From the NCBI RefSeq assembly GCF_007997215.1, contig NZ_VORW01000002.1:1-64000 (forward strand): a DNA stretch of 64,000 nt, in the 5' to 3' direction. The position numbers and the translations under genes are program-made. The DNA comes from Algoriphagus aquimarinus. Its GTDB lineage: Bacteria; Bacteroidota; Bacteroidia; Cytophagales; Cyclobacteriaceae. A model generated the notes under the pieces. The model ran no database searches, was not told the origin of the DNA, and saw only the letters and a program-made list of their open reading frames with translations. Below are positions 44,710-54,083 of the stretch, piece after piece; position 1 is the first letter of the stretch, and every line of letters starts with the position of its first letter.

Positions 44710-45957
44710 ATGGATAGAAAATTAGCAAAGAAAACCTGGACCCCTAAAAGAATTGCCTATATAGTAGGCGGAGTCATTTTAGTCGCCGGAATTATTTATC
44801 AGATAGGATACGCAGATCATAGATCTACAATGAATGTAGAGAAGGATAGATTGAGTATTGCAACAGTTACGAAAGGGGAGTTTACTGATTATATATTGGT
44901 GTCAGGGCAGATTGAACCTGCACAGACTTTTTTCCTAGATGCCGTAGAAGGTGGAATGGTAGCTCAGATCGTTCGGGAATCTGGAGCGGTAGTAGAAGTA
45001 GGAGATACGATTTTGATCATGGCCAATTCCAATTTGCAATTGGATGTGATGCAGCGGGAAACCATGCTTTATGAGCAAATCAATAACCTTAGGCAGACTC
45101 GATTATTCTTGGATCAAAATGATTTAAGTCAGCAGGGACAATTGGCAGAGATAGATTATCAGATCAGCTTACTTCAACCTCAGTATAAAAGATTCAAAGA
45201 GCTTCATGAGAAGAAACTGGTTTCAGATCGGGAATTCGAAGAAGTGGCCGAGCAATATGAGTACAATCTGAAAAGAAAGGAATTGACCTATAAGTCGTAT
45301 AAAAGTGATTCCATCGCGAGATCGTATCAATTGGCGCAACTGCGACAGTCAGAAAACAGAATGAATGCTTCTTTAAATGGTGTTGGGCAGATTTTGAATA
45401 ATCTGGTAATTAAAGCTCCAATAGCAGGTCAGTTGGCAATGGAGCAAATCGAAGTTGGTCAGGCGATCAATTCAGGTGAGCGATATGGTCAGATCGATGT
45501 GCAGGATGAATTCAAAGTAAGGGTGCCTATAGATGAATTGTATTTGCCACGAATCGGACGTGGTTTGAAAGGGAAGTTCACACTGAGCGGTGTGGATCAT
45601 GAACTGGAAATCATGAAGATCTATCCAACCATCACCAATGGTCGATTTGAAGTGGATATGGCTTTCACAGGTGAAAGCCCGCAGGGAATCAGAAGAGGTC
45701 AGAGTGTAAGAATCAGATTGCAGCTCAGTGATAGCGAGCAAAGTCTACTTCTTCCTACAGGTGGATTCTTCAAGGACACCGGTGGAAACTGGGTATTTGT
45801 AATCAATTCTTCAGGTAATGCAGAGAAGAGAAATATCAGACTTGGAAACAAAAACCCTGAATTCTACGAAGTGCTGGAAGGTCTAGTAGAAGGAGAAAAA
45901 GTAATCATCTCTGGCTATGAGAACTTTGGGAAGAACGAGATTTTGGGCCTAAAGTGA
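44710..45957 (+). CDS. HlyD-type periplasmic adaptor of an ABC/FtsX efflux system
   Basis: 415 residues from ATG 44710; the frame opens 28 codons earlier at 44626, but that stretch overlaps the sigma-54 promoter. One membrane anchor (about 14-34), a coiled-coil hairpin (about 120-220, with QREtMLYEQINNLRQ-like heptads and RFKELHEKKLVSDREFEEVAEQ) and lipoyl/beta-barrel regions. Adaptors like this join an inner-membrane ABC permease to an outer-membrane channel (MacA-type). The ATPase and FtsX permeases follow on the same strand. No TolC-type gene is in the window. Confidence 0.83.
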   Translation: MDRKLAKKTWTPKRIAYIVGGVILVAGIIYQIGYADHRSTMNVEKDRLSIATVTKGEFTDYILVSGQIEPAQTFFLDAVEGGMVAQIVRESGAVVEVGDTILIMANSNLQLDVMQRETMLYEQINNLRQTRLFLDQNDLSQQGQLAEIDYQISLLQPQYKRFKELHEKKLVSDREFEEVAEQYEYNLKRKELTYKSYKSDSIARSYQLAQLRQSENRMNASLNGVGQILNNLVIKAPIAGQLAMEQIEVGQAINSGERYGQIDVQDEFKVRVPIDELYLPRIGRGLKGKFTLSGVDHELEIMKIYPTITNGRFEVDMAFTGESPQGIRRGQSVRIRLQLSDSEQSLLLPTGGFFKDTGGNWVFVINSSGNAEKRNIRLGNKNPEFYEVLEGLVEGEKVIISGYENFGKNEILGLK

Positions 45958-45973
45958 TTTTGGGTCTCGGAGA

Positions 45974-46033
45974 CCGATGCCGGGTGTCCGATGCCGGATG
46001 ACCGATGTGGGGTGCTTGATGTTGGATGTGGAT
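45974..46033. repeat. Degenerate CCGATG/GGATGT repeat left of the frameshifted gene
   Basis: Short units such as GACCGATGCCGGGTGTCC, GATGCCGGATGACCGATG and TTGGATGTGG follow each other. This is the inverse complement of the repeat at 46504-46615 on the other side of the pseudogene, so the two form a pair of inverted flanks. Confidence 0.6.
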
Positions 46034-46067
46034 TGAGTAATGATTTCAGGATTTAGACTATAAAGCT

Positions 46068-46435
46068 ATGGATGAATATGTGCCTCATTTTAAATTCGAA
46101 AGCTTCAAATATGGCAAAAGGCCATGGATTTTGGAGAGGATATATTTGGTGTTTCTAAGGGTTTCCCTAAGGATGAATTATTTAACTTGATTTCACAGGC
46201 AAGACGTGCTGCGGACTCAATTGCTTTAAATATTGCTGAAGGCTCTATCTCCCAAAGTAACCCTGAATACAAGAAGTTCTTGGGCTATGCAATTCGATCT
46301 TTAGCCGAAGTAGTCACTTGCTTGCATAAAGCCGTGAGAAGAAAATATATTGATCTAGAACAGTTTAACAAACTTTACGCCGAGGCTTTTCATCTTATGA
46401 ATATGATGCAATCCTTCAAATCAAAGATTAATTAG
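46068..46435 (+). pseudogene. Frameshifted four-helix-bundle (S23-like) protein gene
   Basis: From ATG 46068 the frame reads MDEYVPHFKFESFK, the start of the four-helix-bundle family that also occurs as the 23S rRNA intervening-sequence protein. It then leaves the family pattern at 46107-46111. In the +1 frame the expected WQKAMDFGEDIFGVSK follows and continues through QARRAADSIALNIAEGS and SLAEVVTCLHKA to the stop at 46435. One lost base (probably A in AAAATA) explains it. A shorter frame from ATG 46124 (103 residues) could still be translated. It is flanked by inverted repeat arrays. Confidence 0.75.
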
Positions 46436-46503
46436 GTAGAAATGAAATGACTTGGAATACATAGGTCATTAGATATCAAATTATAAAAAAAAATATAAAT
46501 AAT

Positions 46504-46615
46504 GATGGAGGTTCAACCCACATCGGGCACCCGACATCGAACATCATACAAAAAAAATATAACAAACGATTGAGGTTAAAACCACATCGGTCACCCGACA
46601 TCCGACATCTAACAA
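46504..46615. repeat. Two imperfect 64-bp direct repeats right of the frameshifted gene
   Basis: Units start at 46504 (GATGGAGGTTCAACCCACAT) and 46568 (GATTGAGGTTAAAACCACAT) and continue CGGGCACCCGACATC or CGGTCACCCGACATC. They end just before the ABC ATPase start at 46624, so they form its 5' leader. The core is shared with 621-654 and, inverted, 45974-46033. Confidence 0.7.
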
Positions 46616-46623
46616 TAACAACC

Positions 46624-47319
46624 ATGAACGTAATCAAAACCGTCGATCTCCGAAAGCTTTACTCCACTGAGGAGGTAGAAACTACAGCTTTGGACAATAT
46701 CCAAATTGAAATCAAAAAAGGCGAATTCGTAGCCATTATGGGACCGTCAGGTTGTGGTAAATCCACACTCTTGAATATCCTTGGCCTGCTGGATAATCCA
46801 GATTCTGGCGAGTATCATTTCTTAGAAAATGAAGTCGCTAAATTCTCTGAAAGACAGCGTTCTTCCCTCAGAAAAGGAAACATCGGTTTCGTGTTTCAGA
46901 GCTTTAACCTGATCGACGAACTGACTGTATTTGAAAATGTAGAACTACCCTTGCTTTACCTCAAAATCCCGACTGATGAGCGCAAAACTAGAGTAGAAGA
47001 GGTGCTTTCTCGCATGAATATCATGCACAGAAGAAATCACTTTCCACAGCAGCTTTCCGGCGGTCAGCAGCAGCGAGTGGCGATTGCCAGAGCAATTGTA
47101 GCAAAGCCTTCCGTGATCCTTGCCGATGAGCCTACAGGTAACTTGGATTCTACCAATGGCGAAGAAGTAATGCGCCTTTTGGAAGAACTCAATAACGAAG
47201 GAACTACCATCGTAATGGTAACTCACTCTCCGCATGATGCAAACTACGCTCACAGAATCATCAACCTATTTGATGGTAAAGTAGTGACTGAGAATATCAG
47301 GGAGCAGTTTCATGTGTAG
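46624..47319 (+). CDS. ABC transporter ATPase, MacB/LolD type
   Basis: 231 residues from ATG 46624; a longer start (46570) lies in the repeat and is unlikely. Walker [11 protein letters not shown] loop [22 protein letters not shown], signature [14 protein letters not shown], Walker [14 protein letters not shown] and the switch His in VTHSPHD are all intact. The type is that of LolD/MacB ATPases, which work with FtsX-like permeases and do not move the substrate through the membrane channel in the usual way. The two permease genes that follow are its likely partners. Confidence 0.9.
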   Translation: MNVIKTVDLRKLYSTEEVETTALDNIQIEIKKGEFVAIMGPSGCGKSTLLNILGLLDNPDSGEYHFLENEVAKFSERQRSSLRKGNIGFVFQSFNLIDELTVFENVELPLLYLKIPTDERKTRVEEVLSRMNIMHRRNHFPQQLSGGQQQRVAIARAIVAKPSVILADEPTGNLDSTNGEEVMRLLEELNNEGTTIVMVTHSPHDANYAHRIINLFDGKVVTENIREQFHV

Positions 47320-47412
47320 AATGGATTGAAAGATTGGAAGATTCTAAATACTTGTCCGCCGTGGCGGATTGAAAAATTGGTCTTTACAAATCTTAGCCTA
47401 GGTCTGTGTCCT

Positions 47413-47468
47413 CACTATGCCAGCTACCATGGTCTGTGTCTCCACAGACCATGGTAGCTGGCATAGTG
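47413..47468. repeat. Perfect 26-bp inverted repeat with 4-base loop
   Basis: The left arm 47413-47438 (starts CACTATGCCAGC, ends GGTCTGTG) and right arm 47443-47468 (starts CACAGACC, ends GGCATAGTG) are exact complements, separated by TCTC. The inner GGTCTGTG/CACAGACC pair recurs at 53270-53286, and a degenerate form at about 50150-50200. It lies in the 315-base spacer between the ATPase and first permease; the rest of that spacer is AT-rich and empty. Confidence 0.85.
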
Positions 47469-47634
47469 ATACCGACCACGTTGGCTATTTGATCTTTGTA
47501 TATCATTTAAACCCTTGTAAAAGATCGCTTTTAATTCTTTCAATATAGAATCTAGTTTCATAATTGAAATTGCCCAGTTCTGATATTTATAAATCTTTCA
47601 ATCTTTCAATTTTCCAATCTTTAAATCAATCTTC

Positions 47635-49995
47635 ATGCTCCGCCACCAACTCACCCTCGCTTTTCGAAGTTTTATGAAGTTCAAGAAGATCTTTGCGATC
47701 AACCTGTTTGGGTTGGCGATAGGTCTGACGACGGTGGTGCTGATCATGATGTGGGTGAAGGATGAGCTAGGCATCAGTCGTAATCATGAGAAGATAGATC
47801 GGATCTATGCCGTGATGACTAATCATGACAATACAGGTGGCATTGTAACTATAGGTATAACTCCTGGTGATATGGCCGAAGCCATGAAGGCAGAGCTTTC
47901 ACAAGTGGAGTTAGCGGCAGGCACATCGTCGTTTATTAATGGAGTTGCTTTTGAGAATGGGGATACCAAGATGACTGGAGCGGGTCTTTATGTAGATCAG
48001 ACTTATTTTGATATTTTCTCAGTTGATTTTCTCGAGGGAAATCCAAGTCAGATCATGACTGGAATCAATAGCTTGGCGATATCTGAGACTATGGCTACCA
48101 AACTCTTTGGCTCACCAAAAGAGGCCATAGGCAAATCAGTGAAATGGCAAGTTTTTGATTTTCACAATGATGTGGAGGTAACTGGTGTTTATAAGGATTT
48201 CGGTTCTATGGAAGTGGACAAACCAGATTATTTCCTGTCTTTTTCTTACTTCAAACAGATGCTTGGCGAAGGCGTTCATTGGGGTAATTTCAATGCAAGC
48301 ACTTATTTATTACTTAGACGAGATACAGATGTAGCGGCTTTTAATGAACAAATTGCTGGTTTCATTAAAGCCAAAGATGAAAGAAGTAATGTATCTGCTT
48401 TTGTTCAACCGTATGGTGATACCTATCTCTATGGTACCTATGAAGATGGAAAAGTAGCAGGTGGAAGGATCAGTTATGTGAAGCTTTTTTCAGCTATTGC
48501 AATCTTCATCTTGATTATCGCGTGCATCAATTTCATGAATCTAACTACGGCTAGATCGATGAGTCGATTGAAGGAAATAGGAGTGAAAAAGTCTATGGGA
48601 GCAAGCCGCGGGGGCCTTTTTGGACAATTTATGGTCGAATCCTTACTGTTGACATTTATGGCTTTGGTTCTGGCCATTCTCGCAACATTTATCCTGCAAC
48701 CATTTTTCAATCAGGTGACATCCAAAACGCTAAGTATGTCTTTCCAGTCTGAGTTGATCCTTCTTTTATTGGGTATTTGGCTATTAACCAGTTTTTTGGC
48801 TGGGATATATCCTGCCGTTTACCTTTCTAGGTTTAAACCAGTGGAGGTGATGAAATCTAATATCAAGGGAAGCTTTGGGGAATTACTGGCTCGAAAAGGC
48901 TTGGTTGTTTTTCAGTTTGCAATTTCTCTTCTGCTGATCATAGGAATCTCCGTGATCGGCAAGCAAATGACTTTTATTCAAAACCAAAACCTGGGCTATA
49001 ATCAAAGCCAGCTTCTACAGATTAATGCCTCTGGTGTCAATCCCAACCAGCTAGACTCATTTCTGGCTGAAATCAAAAAATCACCTGGAGTAGAGAATGC
49101 ATCGAGTTTAAGTCATCCATTGGTTGGTTTAAGAAGCGCCACTATTGGTCTTACTTGGGAGGGAAAAAACCCTGAAGAGCAGGTGAAGTTTGAAAATGTA
49201 TCAGTCAACATGGGCTTGATCGAAACCATGGGATTTGAATTGGTGGATGGAAGAGCTTTTTCTACGGAATTTGGAGAGGAAGAGTCCAAGATAATTTTGA
49301 ATGAAGCTGCAGTTCGGACCATAGGTTTTGATGATCCAGTTGGACAAATTGTCAACCTGTGGGGTGATGACAAAGAGGTAGTAGGGGTGATCAAGGATTT
49401 CAATTTCGAGTCATTGAAAGAGACAGTTAAGCCAGCTTTCTTAAAATACGATCCGGGTTTTGCGCAAAAAATTATGATTAGAATAAATCCTCAAAATCAA
49501 CAGGAGACTATTGCTGGAATAGAAGCGCTTTTCGTGAAGCAAACTGCTCAGCCTATGGATTATTCCTTCATGGATGAGGATTATCAGTCGCTTTATGCTT
49601 CCGAGCAGCGCGTGTCCAAGTTGGCAAAATATTTTGGAGTGATGGCGATTTTCTTGAGCTGTCTTGGCTTATTTGGCTTGGCCGCATTTACTGCGGAAAA
49701 GCGTAAGAAAGAGATAGGAGTGCGAAAGGTAATGGGAGCTTCCATGATGAGCGTGTTGACTTTGGTTTCCAAAGACTTCATCGCATTGATCCTGGTTTCG
49801 ATCCTGATTGCCATTCCAATTGCCTGGTATTTCGCCAATAACTGGCTTCAAACCTATGCTTACCAGACCGATTTGAGTTGGTGGATCTTTGCAGGCTCTG
49901 GAGTTCTTTTGATTGTGATTTCACTGATTACAGTAGGTTATCAGGCTTATAAGGCAGCTTCGACGAATCCTGTTGAATCCCTTCGATCAGAGTGA
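47635..49995 (+). CDS. FtsX/MacB-type ABC permease
   Basis: 786 residues. Four main helices per half are arranged as in the MacB double layout: N-terminal helix (about 17-42), periplasmic MacB_PCD domain (about 60-270), helices (about 285-410), a second N-terminal-like helix (LVVFQFAISLLLIIGISVIG), second periplasmic domain, and final helix trio ending TVGYQAYKAASTNPVESLRSE. The last motif is the standard FtsX end. It works with the ATPase at 46624 and probably exports a peptide or lipophilic compound. It is a paralogue of the next permease. Confidence 0.88.
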   Translation: MLRHQLTLAFRSFMKFKKIFAINLFGLAIGLTTVVLIMMWVKDELGISRNHEKIDRIYAVMTNHDNTGGIVTIGITPGDMAEAMKAELSQVELAAGTSSFINGVAFENGDTKMTGAGLYVDQTYFDIFSVDFLEGNPSQIMTGINSLAISETMATKLFGSPKEAIGKSVKWQVFDFHNDVEVTGVYKDFGSMEVDKPDYFLSFSYFKQMLGEGVHWGNFNASTYLLLRRDTDVAAFNEQIAGFIKAKDERSNVSAFVQPYGDTYLYGTYEDGKVAGGRISYVKLFSAIAIFILIIACINFMNLTTARSMSRLKEIGVKKSMGASRGGLFGQFMVESLLLTFMALVLAILATFILQPFFNQVTSKTLSMSFQSELILLLLGIWLLTSFLAGIYPAVYLSRFKPVEVMKSNIKGSFGELLARKGLVVFQFAISLLLIIGISVIGKQMTFIQNQNLGYNQSQLLQINASGVNPNQLDSFLAEIKKSPGVENASSLSHPLVGLRSATIGLTWEGKNPEEQVKFENVSVNMGLIETMGFELVDGRAFSTEFGEEESKIILNEAAVRTIGFDDPVGQIVNLWGDDKEVVGVIKDFNFESLKETVKPAFLKYDPGFAQKIMIRINPQNQQETIAGIEALFVKQTAQPMDYSFMDEDYQSLYASEQRVSKLAKYFGVMAIFLSCLGLFGLAAFTAEKRKKEIGVRKVMGASMMSVLTLVSKDFIALILVSILIAIPIAWYFANNWLQTYAYQTDLSWWIFAGSGVLLIVISLITVGYQAYKAASTNPVESLRSE

Positions 49996-50349
49996 GTAGG
50001 GAGGTTGGAAGCCGGGAAGTGGGAAGTTTGATTTCGTTATTGCGAGTAATGAAAATATAGAATTTACAAAAGAGAGATGGCGGTGTCAGCCTGAGCGAAG
50101 TCGAAGGATACGCGACTCCGCTCGGACTGATAGCAGTTTTGTTTCTAAATCTTCGTCGCGGTCAATGTCTTCACAAACCACGGCACAAAGAGCTAATAGC
50201 TTTGCCCGAAAGCGAACGTTACTGTACGAAGTTAGGTGCGTAAAAAATTGAAAATGAGCTTTCTGGCATCCAGAAGGCTTTTTTTAAATGGCATAAATCC
50301 TGAATAAGTTCTAATACACCTTGATAGTCAATCTTAAATTCTATTTGCT
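49996..50349. other. Spacer with REP-like elements between two permease genes
   Basis: 354 bases without a credible gene. 50085-50131 is a REP-like inverted pair (GTCAGCCTGAGCGAAGTCG and CGACTCCGCTCGGACTGA). Around 50150-50200 a degraded version of the GGTCTGTG-type repeat is seen. An SSR-like GAGCTAATAGCTTT follows. Confidence 0.6.
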
Positions 50350-52803
50350 ATGCTCAAGAATTACTTCAAAATCGCCCTAAGAAACTTAAAGAAGCATAAG
50401 TTCTATACTTTCATCAATATCCTTGGACTATCGGTAGGCGTGGCGGTCTGCATGATTATCTCACTTTTTGTGATCAATGAGCTTTCCTACGACAAGCATT
50501 TCAAGGATGCAGATCAGATTTATAGAATTCACGCAGATATCATTTTTGGAGGGAATCACTGGGATATGATCACAGCTCCGGCTCCTATGGCTGAGGCTCT
50601 TCCTGCCGAATTTCCCGAAGTGGAATATGCAGTTAATTTTAGACAACGTGGTTCCTATTTGGTCAAAAATATTGATCAGAACATCAAAGAAGATGGAGTA
50701 ATCTGGGCGAGCAAGGACTTTTTCAATGTTTTCGGAACACCGCTTTTAGAGGGCAATCAGGATGGTGTTTTGACGGAACCCAATACTATGGCTATCAGCA
50801 AGAGCATAGCTGATAAGTATTTTCCAGGAGAAAGTGCCATCGGGAAAACCTTGATTCTGGATAATGATATGAATTTTAGGATCACTGGAGTATATGAGGA
50901 TATACCTCAGAACAGCCATTTTCACTTTAATTTTTTACTGTCCATGGAAGGCTTAGAGGAAGCAAAAAGCGCTTCCTGGATGGGTAATAATTTCCAAACC
51001 TATTTGAAAATCAGGAAGGATGCAGATCCTGAAAATCTAAATCAAAAACTTAAATCCTTGGTCGAAAAGAATATAGAGCCAGAATTAGGGCGATTATTTG
51101 GTGAAGGAGCCACTTTGGAAGGCATGCTTGCCGATGGAGGTAAGATGGAATATGCAGTTCAACCGCTTCTGGATATTCACTTGAAAAGTGATCTGATGGG
51201 GGAGTTTGAGCCTAATTTCAATGTTACCTACGTCTATCTTTTTGTGGCAATTGCCTTGTTTATTTTGGTCATCGCCTGTATCAATTTCATGAACTTGTCC
51301 ACGGCCAGATCTTCTTCTCGTGCCAAAGAAGTGGGAATCCGAAAAGTGATGGGTTCATTCCGAACGCATTTGATTCGTCAGTTTTTGATGGAGTCTATAC
51401 TGCTGAGCTTTATCTCATTTTTGATCGCTGTGCCTCTTGTCGCTGTTTTACTTCCTTTTTTCAATGATTTGGCTGCACGGGAACTTGTCATGCCATTTAG
51501 CTTCGGTTCATTTTATATGATTTTGATTTTAGGCGCCATTGGTACTGGCGTACTGGCAGGAATTTATCCCGCATTTTTTCTGTCAGGTTTCAAACCGATT
51601 AGCATTCTGAAAGGGAAAGTTTCCATGGGAATGAAAAGCGGGATGATTCGAAGCTCTTTGGTAGTTTTTCAATTTGCGATCTCTATCATATTAGTCATCG
51701 CCACGATCGCTGTTTTCAATCAGCTGAATTACATACAAAATAAGAAGATTGGCTTCAATAAAGAGCAGATCATAACGGTGGATGATGTCTATGCGCTAGG
51801 CGATCAAGTAGAGACATTCAAGCGGGAGATCCTGGCAAATAGTATGATGGAGTCGGGGACGATAACTGGGTATTTGCCGGTTTCGGGAACCTGGAGATCT
51901 GATACACCATGGTGGGCCGAAGGTAGGGATCCTAAGCAAACCGAGAATATGGTCAGCTTGCAAAACTGGGAGGTGGATTACGATTACGTGAAAACAATGG
52001 GGATGGAAATAGTGGAGGGAAGAGATTTCTCGATGGATTTCCCATCTGATTCTTCTGGGGTGATTCTTAACGAAACTGCAGCAAAACAATTCAACTTTTT
52101 GGGAGATCCTTTAGGTCAAAAAATCTACACCTTGGCTGGGAACAATGAGACGATGAACATGGAAGAGCTGGAAAATAGGACTGTAGTCGGCGTAGTGAAA
52201 AACTTCAATTTCGAATCGCTCAAAGAAAATATAGGTTCGGTGATGATTTTCTTAAGTGAAAGACCTCAGGGCATTGCCTCCTTCAAGTTCAACTCTACAA
52301 ATACTGATGAAGTAGTCAATTTCATAGAATCTAAATGGAATGAAATGGCTCCGGGACAACCCTTTACTTATTCATTCTTGGATGATAGATTCGGTCAGAT
52401 GTATGCTTCCGAAACCCGTCTGGGGAAAGTCTTTGGTATCTTTGCAGGATTTGCAATTGTCATCGCCTGTCTGGGCTTGTTTGCCTTGACCGCATTTACT
52501 GCAGAGCAGAGGACCAAGGAAATCGGGATACGAAAAGTGCTGGGTTCCAGCATAGGAAGCATCGTGGTATTACTATCTAAGGAATTTGCCAAGCTCGTGG
52601 TAATCGCATTTCTGATCGCTTCACCCATCGCTTGGTGGGCAATGACTAAATGGCTGGAAGACTACCAGTTTAAGCAGGAGCTAGGCTGGCAGGTATTCCT
52701 TGGCGCAGGATTCTTCGCCATTCTTATCGCTTTGCTGACAACCAGCTATCAATCTATCAAGGCTGCAACTTCAAATCCAGTCGATTCATTAAAGAGTGAG
52801 TAA
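50350..52803 (+). CDS. Second FtsX/MacB-type ABC permease
   Basis: 817 residues, same architecture as the permease before it: LKKHKFYTFINILGLSVGVAVCMIISL at the start, a periplasmic domain, FVAIALFILVIACINFMNLSTARS, LVVFQFAISIILVIATIAVF, and the C-terminal SYQSIKAATSNPVDSLKSE. The start context MLKNYFKIALRNLKKHKFY is typical for Bacteroidota FtsX-like permeases. It is one of at least three such genes in the array, since a remnant of a third follows at 53098. Confidence 0.88.
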   Translation: MLKNYFKIALRNLKKHKFYTFINILGLSVGVAVCMIISLFVINELSYDKHFKDADQIYRIHADIIFGGNHWDMITAPAPMAEALPAEFPEVEYAVNFRQRGSYLVKNIDQNIKEDGVIWASKDFFNVFGTPLLEGNQDGVLTEPNTMAISKSIADKYFPGESAIGKTLILDNDMNFRITGVYEDIPQNSHFHFNFLLSMEGLEEAKSASWMGNNFQTYLKIRKDADPENLNQKLKSLVEKNIEPELGRLFGEGATLEGMLADGGKMEYAVQPLLDIHLKSDLMGEFEPNFNVTYVYLFVAIALFILVIACINFMNLSTARSSSRAKEVGIRKVMGSFRTHLIRQFLMESILLSFISFLIAVPLVAVLLPFFNDLAARELVMPFSFGSFYMILILGAIGTGVLAGIYPAFFLSGFKPISILKGKVSMGMKSGMIRSSLVVFQFAISIILVIATIAVFNQLNYIQNKKIGFNKEQIITVDDVYALGDQVETFKREILANSMMESGTITGYLPVSGTWRSDTPWWAEGRDPKQTENMVSLQNWEVDYDYVKTMGMEIVEGRDFSMDFPSDSSGVILNETAAKQFNFLGDPLGQKIYTLAGNNETMNMEELENRTVVGVVKNFNFESLKENIGSVMIFLSERPQGIASFKFNSTNTDEVVNFIESKWNEMAPGQPFTYSFLDDRFGQMYASETRLGKVFGIFAGFAIVIACLGLFALTAFTAEQRTKEIGIRKVLGSSIGSIVVLLSKEFAKLVVIAFLIASPIAWWAMTKWLEDYQFKQELGWQVFLGAGFFAILIALLTTSYQSIKAATSNPVDSLKSE

Positions 52804-53097
52804 AGAGTGAGTTACCGTCATTGCGAGTGAGGAACGAGCGAAGCAATCTTACCTAAGTATCAAGAGGCTAGAATCAAGAAAAGAGATTAAAGTCAAAAGG
52901 TTGAAGTCTGAAAAAGATAACGGTTGTGGTGTGGTCCTGATCCGCCATAGTCGAGAGAAAGATCTCCTCGACCGTTGATTTGTTATTTTTACCCATTACA
53001 TCCCCACAAGTATCGGGAGGGTAGTAATAAACGGGTAAAGTGTACATCCCACCCCGAGTGGGTTTAGGATGGTTATTTTTTTGAGACTGGGTTTATC
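52804..53097. other. Non-coding spacer with repeats before the third permease remnant
   Basis: 294 bases. 52817-52849 carries GTCATTGCGAGTGAGGAACG and onward, a dispersed element with the spelling seen in many Bacteroidota spacers. Around 53022-53070 an imperfect hairpin (CATCC, CCC / GGG, GGATG) is seen. The body of a permease gene seems to have been lost here. Confidence 0.55.
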
Positions 53098-53223
53098 CAC
53101 CTCAGCTGATGGATATTCGCTGGATCTGGAATGTTGCTGGTGATTATTACGGTGATTACGGTGGGAGTTCAGGCTTATAAAGCCGCTTCAGCAAATCCAG
53201 TGAATTCGCTGAAGAGCGAGTAA
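53098..53223 (+). pseudogene. C-terminal remnant of a third FtsX permease
   Basis: From 53110 the frame reads WIFAGSGMLLVIITVITVGV, then QAYKAASANPVNSLKSE and a TAA at 53221, almost the same as the end of the permease at 47635-49995 (WIFAGSGVLLIVISLITVGY). Directly before it LS is followed by TGA at 53107 where the intact gene has TGG, a lost Trp codon. Nothing of the N-terminal 740 residues is left, so a third copy was deleted and is decaying. Confidence 0.8.
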
Positions 53224-53269
53224 GGGGTATTTTTGATTTTGGATATGCTATTACAGATTTGTTCGCCTA

Positions 53270-53286
53270 GGTCTGTGTCACAGACC
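53270..53286. repeat. Short palindrome of the GGTCTGTG family
   Basis: GGTCTGTG-T-CACAGACC is a perfect 8-bp inverted repeat in CCTAGGTCTGTGTC context, the same context as at 47396-47410. The 53290-53360 stretch has further partly paired words (GCCTACTGGCAAGG, GCAGTAGCCTTGG). It forms part of a gene-poor stretch. Confidence 0.6.
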
Positions 53287-53388
53287 GAAATACTGGTGGT
53301 TTGCGGAGACCTGCCTACTGGCAAGGCATGCCACACCAAGGCAGTAGCCTTGGGCAATAGGGAAGGAGAAGGGTGCATGACAGGTGCC

Positions 53389-53505
53389 TCAGTATCTTTT
53401 TGCCATCATTTTTCCTTTGAGTATCGCTTTATCCTGTGCTAGAGCACCAAAGCAAAGCAGGAAACCCAGAGAAGCAAAGAAGATGGATTTACGAATCAGA
53501 GACAT
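53389..53505 (-). CDS. Possible short secreted peptide or truncated gene start
   Basis: 38 codons: a signal-like start MSLIRKSIFFASLGFLLCFG ending near ALAQ, then only 14 residues (DKAILKGKMMAKRY) and a TGA. The signal is convincing, but the mature part is too short for a known family. It could be the 5' end of a destroyed gene. No Shine-Dalgarno or promoter was found. Confidence 0.3.
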   Translation of the reverse strand: MSLIRKSIFFASLGFLLCFGALAQDKAILKGKMMAKRY

Positions 53506-54083
53506 TAATTGCCTGTATTGAAGTTCTTATGAAGGATAGGATTCTGCTTACTTAATAGCCGAATCAGAATACCAAGATAAATTCGATTTTCTGTATTTTA
53601 CTATACTCGATTTGTAAAGAAATTAAGTTTGGCTGGTGGGAGGGGAGGTTTATTAAATTGGAAACTGTAGTTGAGTTGAAAAGGGTGATCATTCAATATC
53701 AGAGTATAAAAATCTGAGATTGGTGTATGAATGTTTATTGTTGAAGAGTGAAAGAAGTAACCGTCGAATTGCAAATTTTCTAAGATAGAAAGTTGTTTTG
53801 CAGACCTACACCTAGTGGGCGTAATGAGCTCTACTAGAAATTCTTCCGATAGCTTTTTATATCTGCCCAGGCCACTCAAAAATAAGACTTCACTCGGCAT
53901 TGATGAGAAGCATCAGCTAACCAGAAATAGTATATTGTTTTTTATGGTAACCCGATTTTTTGCACGTAGTGATATAGGAACATCATAAAACTAGCTCTAC
54001 CATGGGATTGAGGCAACCTCGGTATTCCGAGCTCAAAAGCAAAGCGTAAATAGCTGCTGGCACGATTCCGTATACTACTATTA
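53506..54083. other. Gene-poor spacer
   Basis: 578 bases. One open frame of 99 codons on the minus strand (53601-53900) shows no recognisable domain and no signal, so I do not call it. Nothing else is seen. Confidence 0.45.

Noticed and set aside
46504..46615. Possible riboswitch or attenuator in the ABC ATPase leader
   Set aside because: The structure is a direct repeat of a dispersed element, with no conserved aptamer features that I can recognise.
53601..53900. Minus-strand frame of 99 codons
   Set aside because: No domain, signal or context; the composition is not protein-like at the end (PPLPPAKLNFF).
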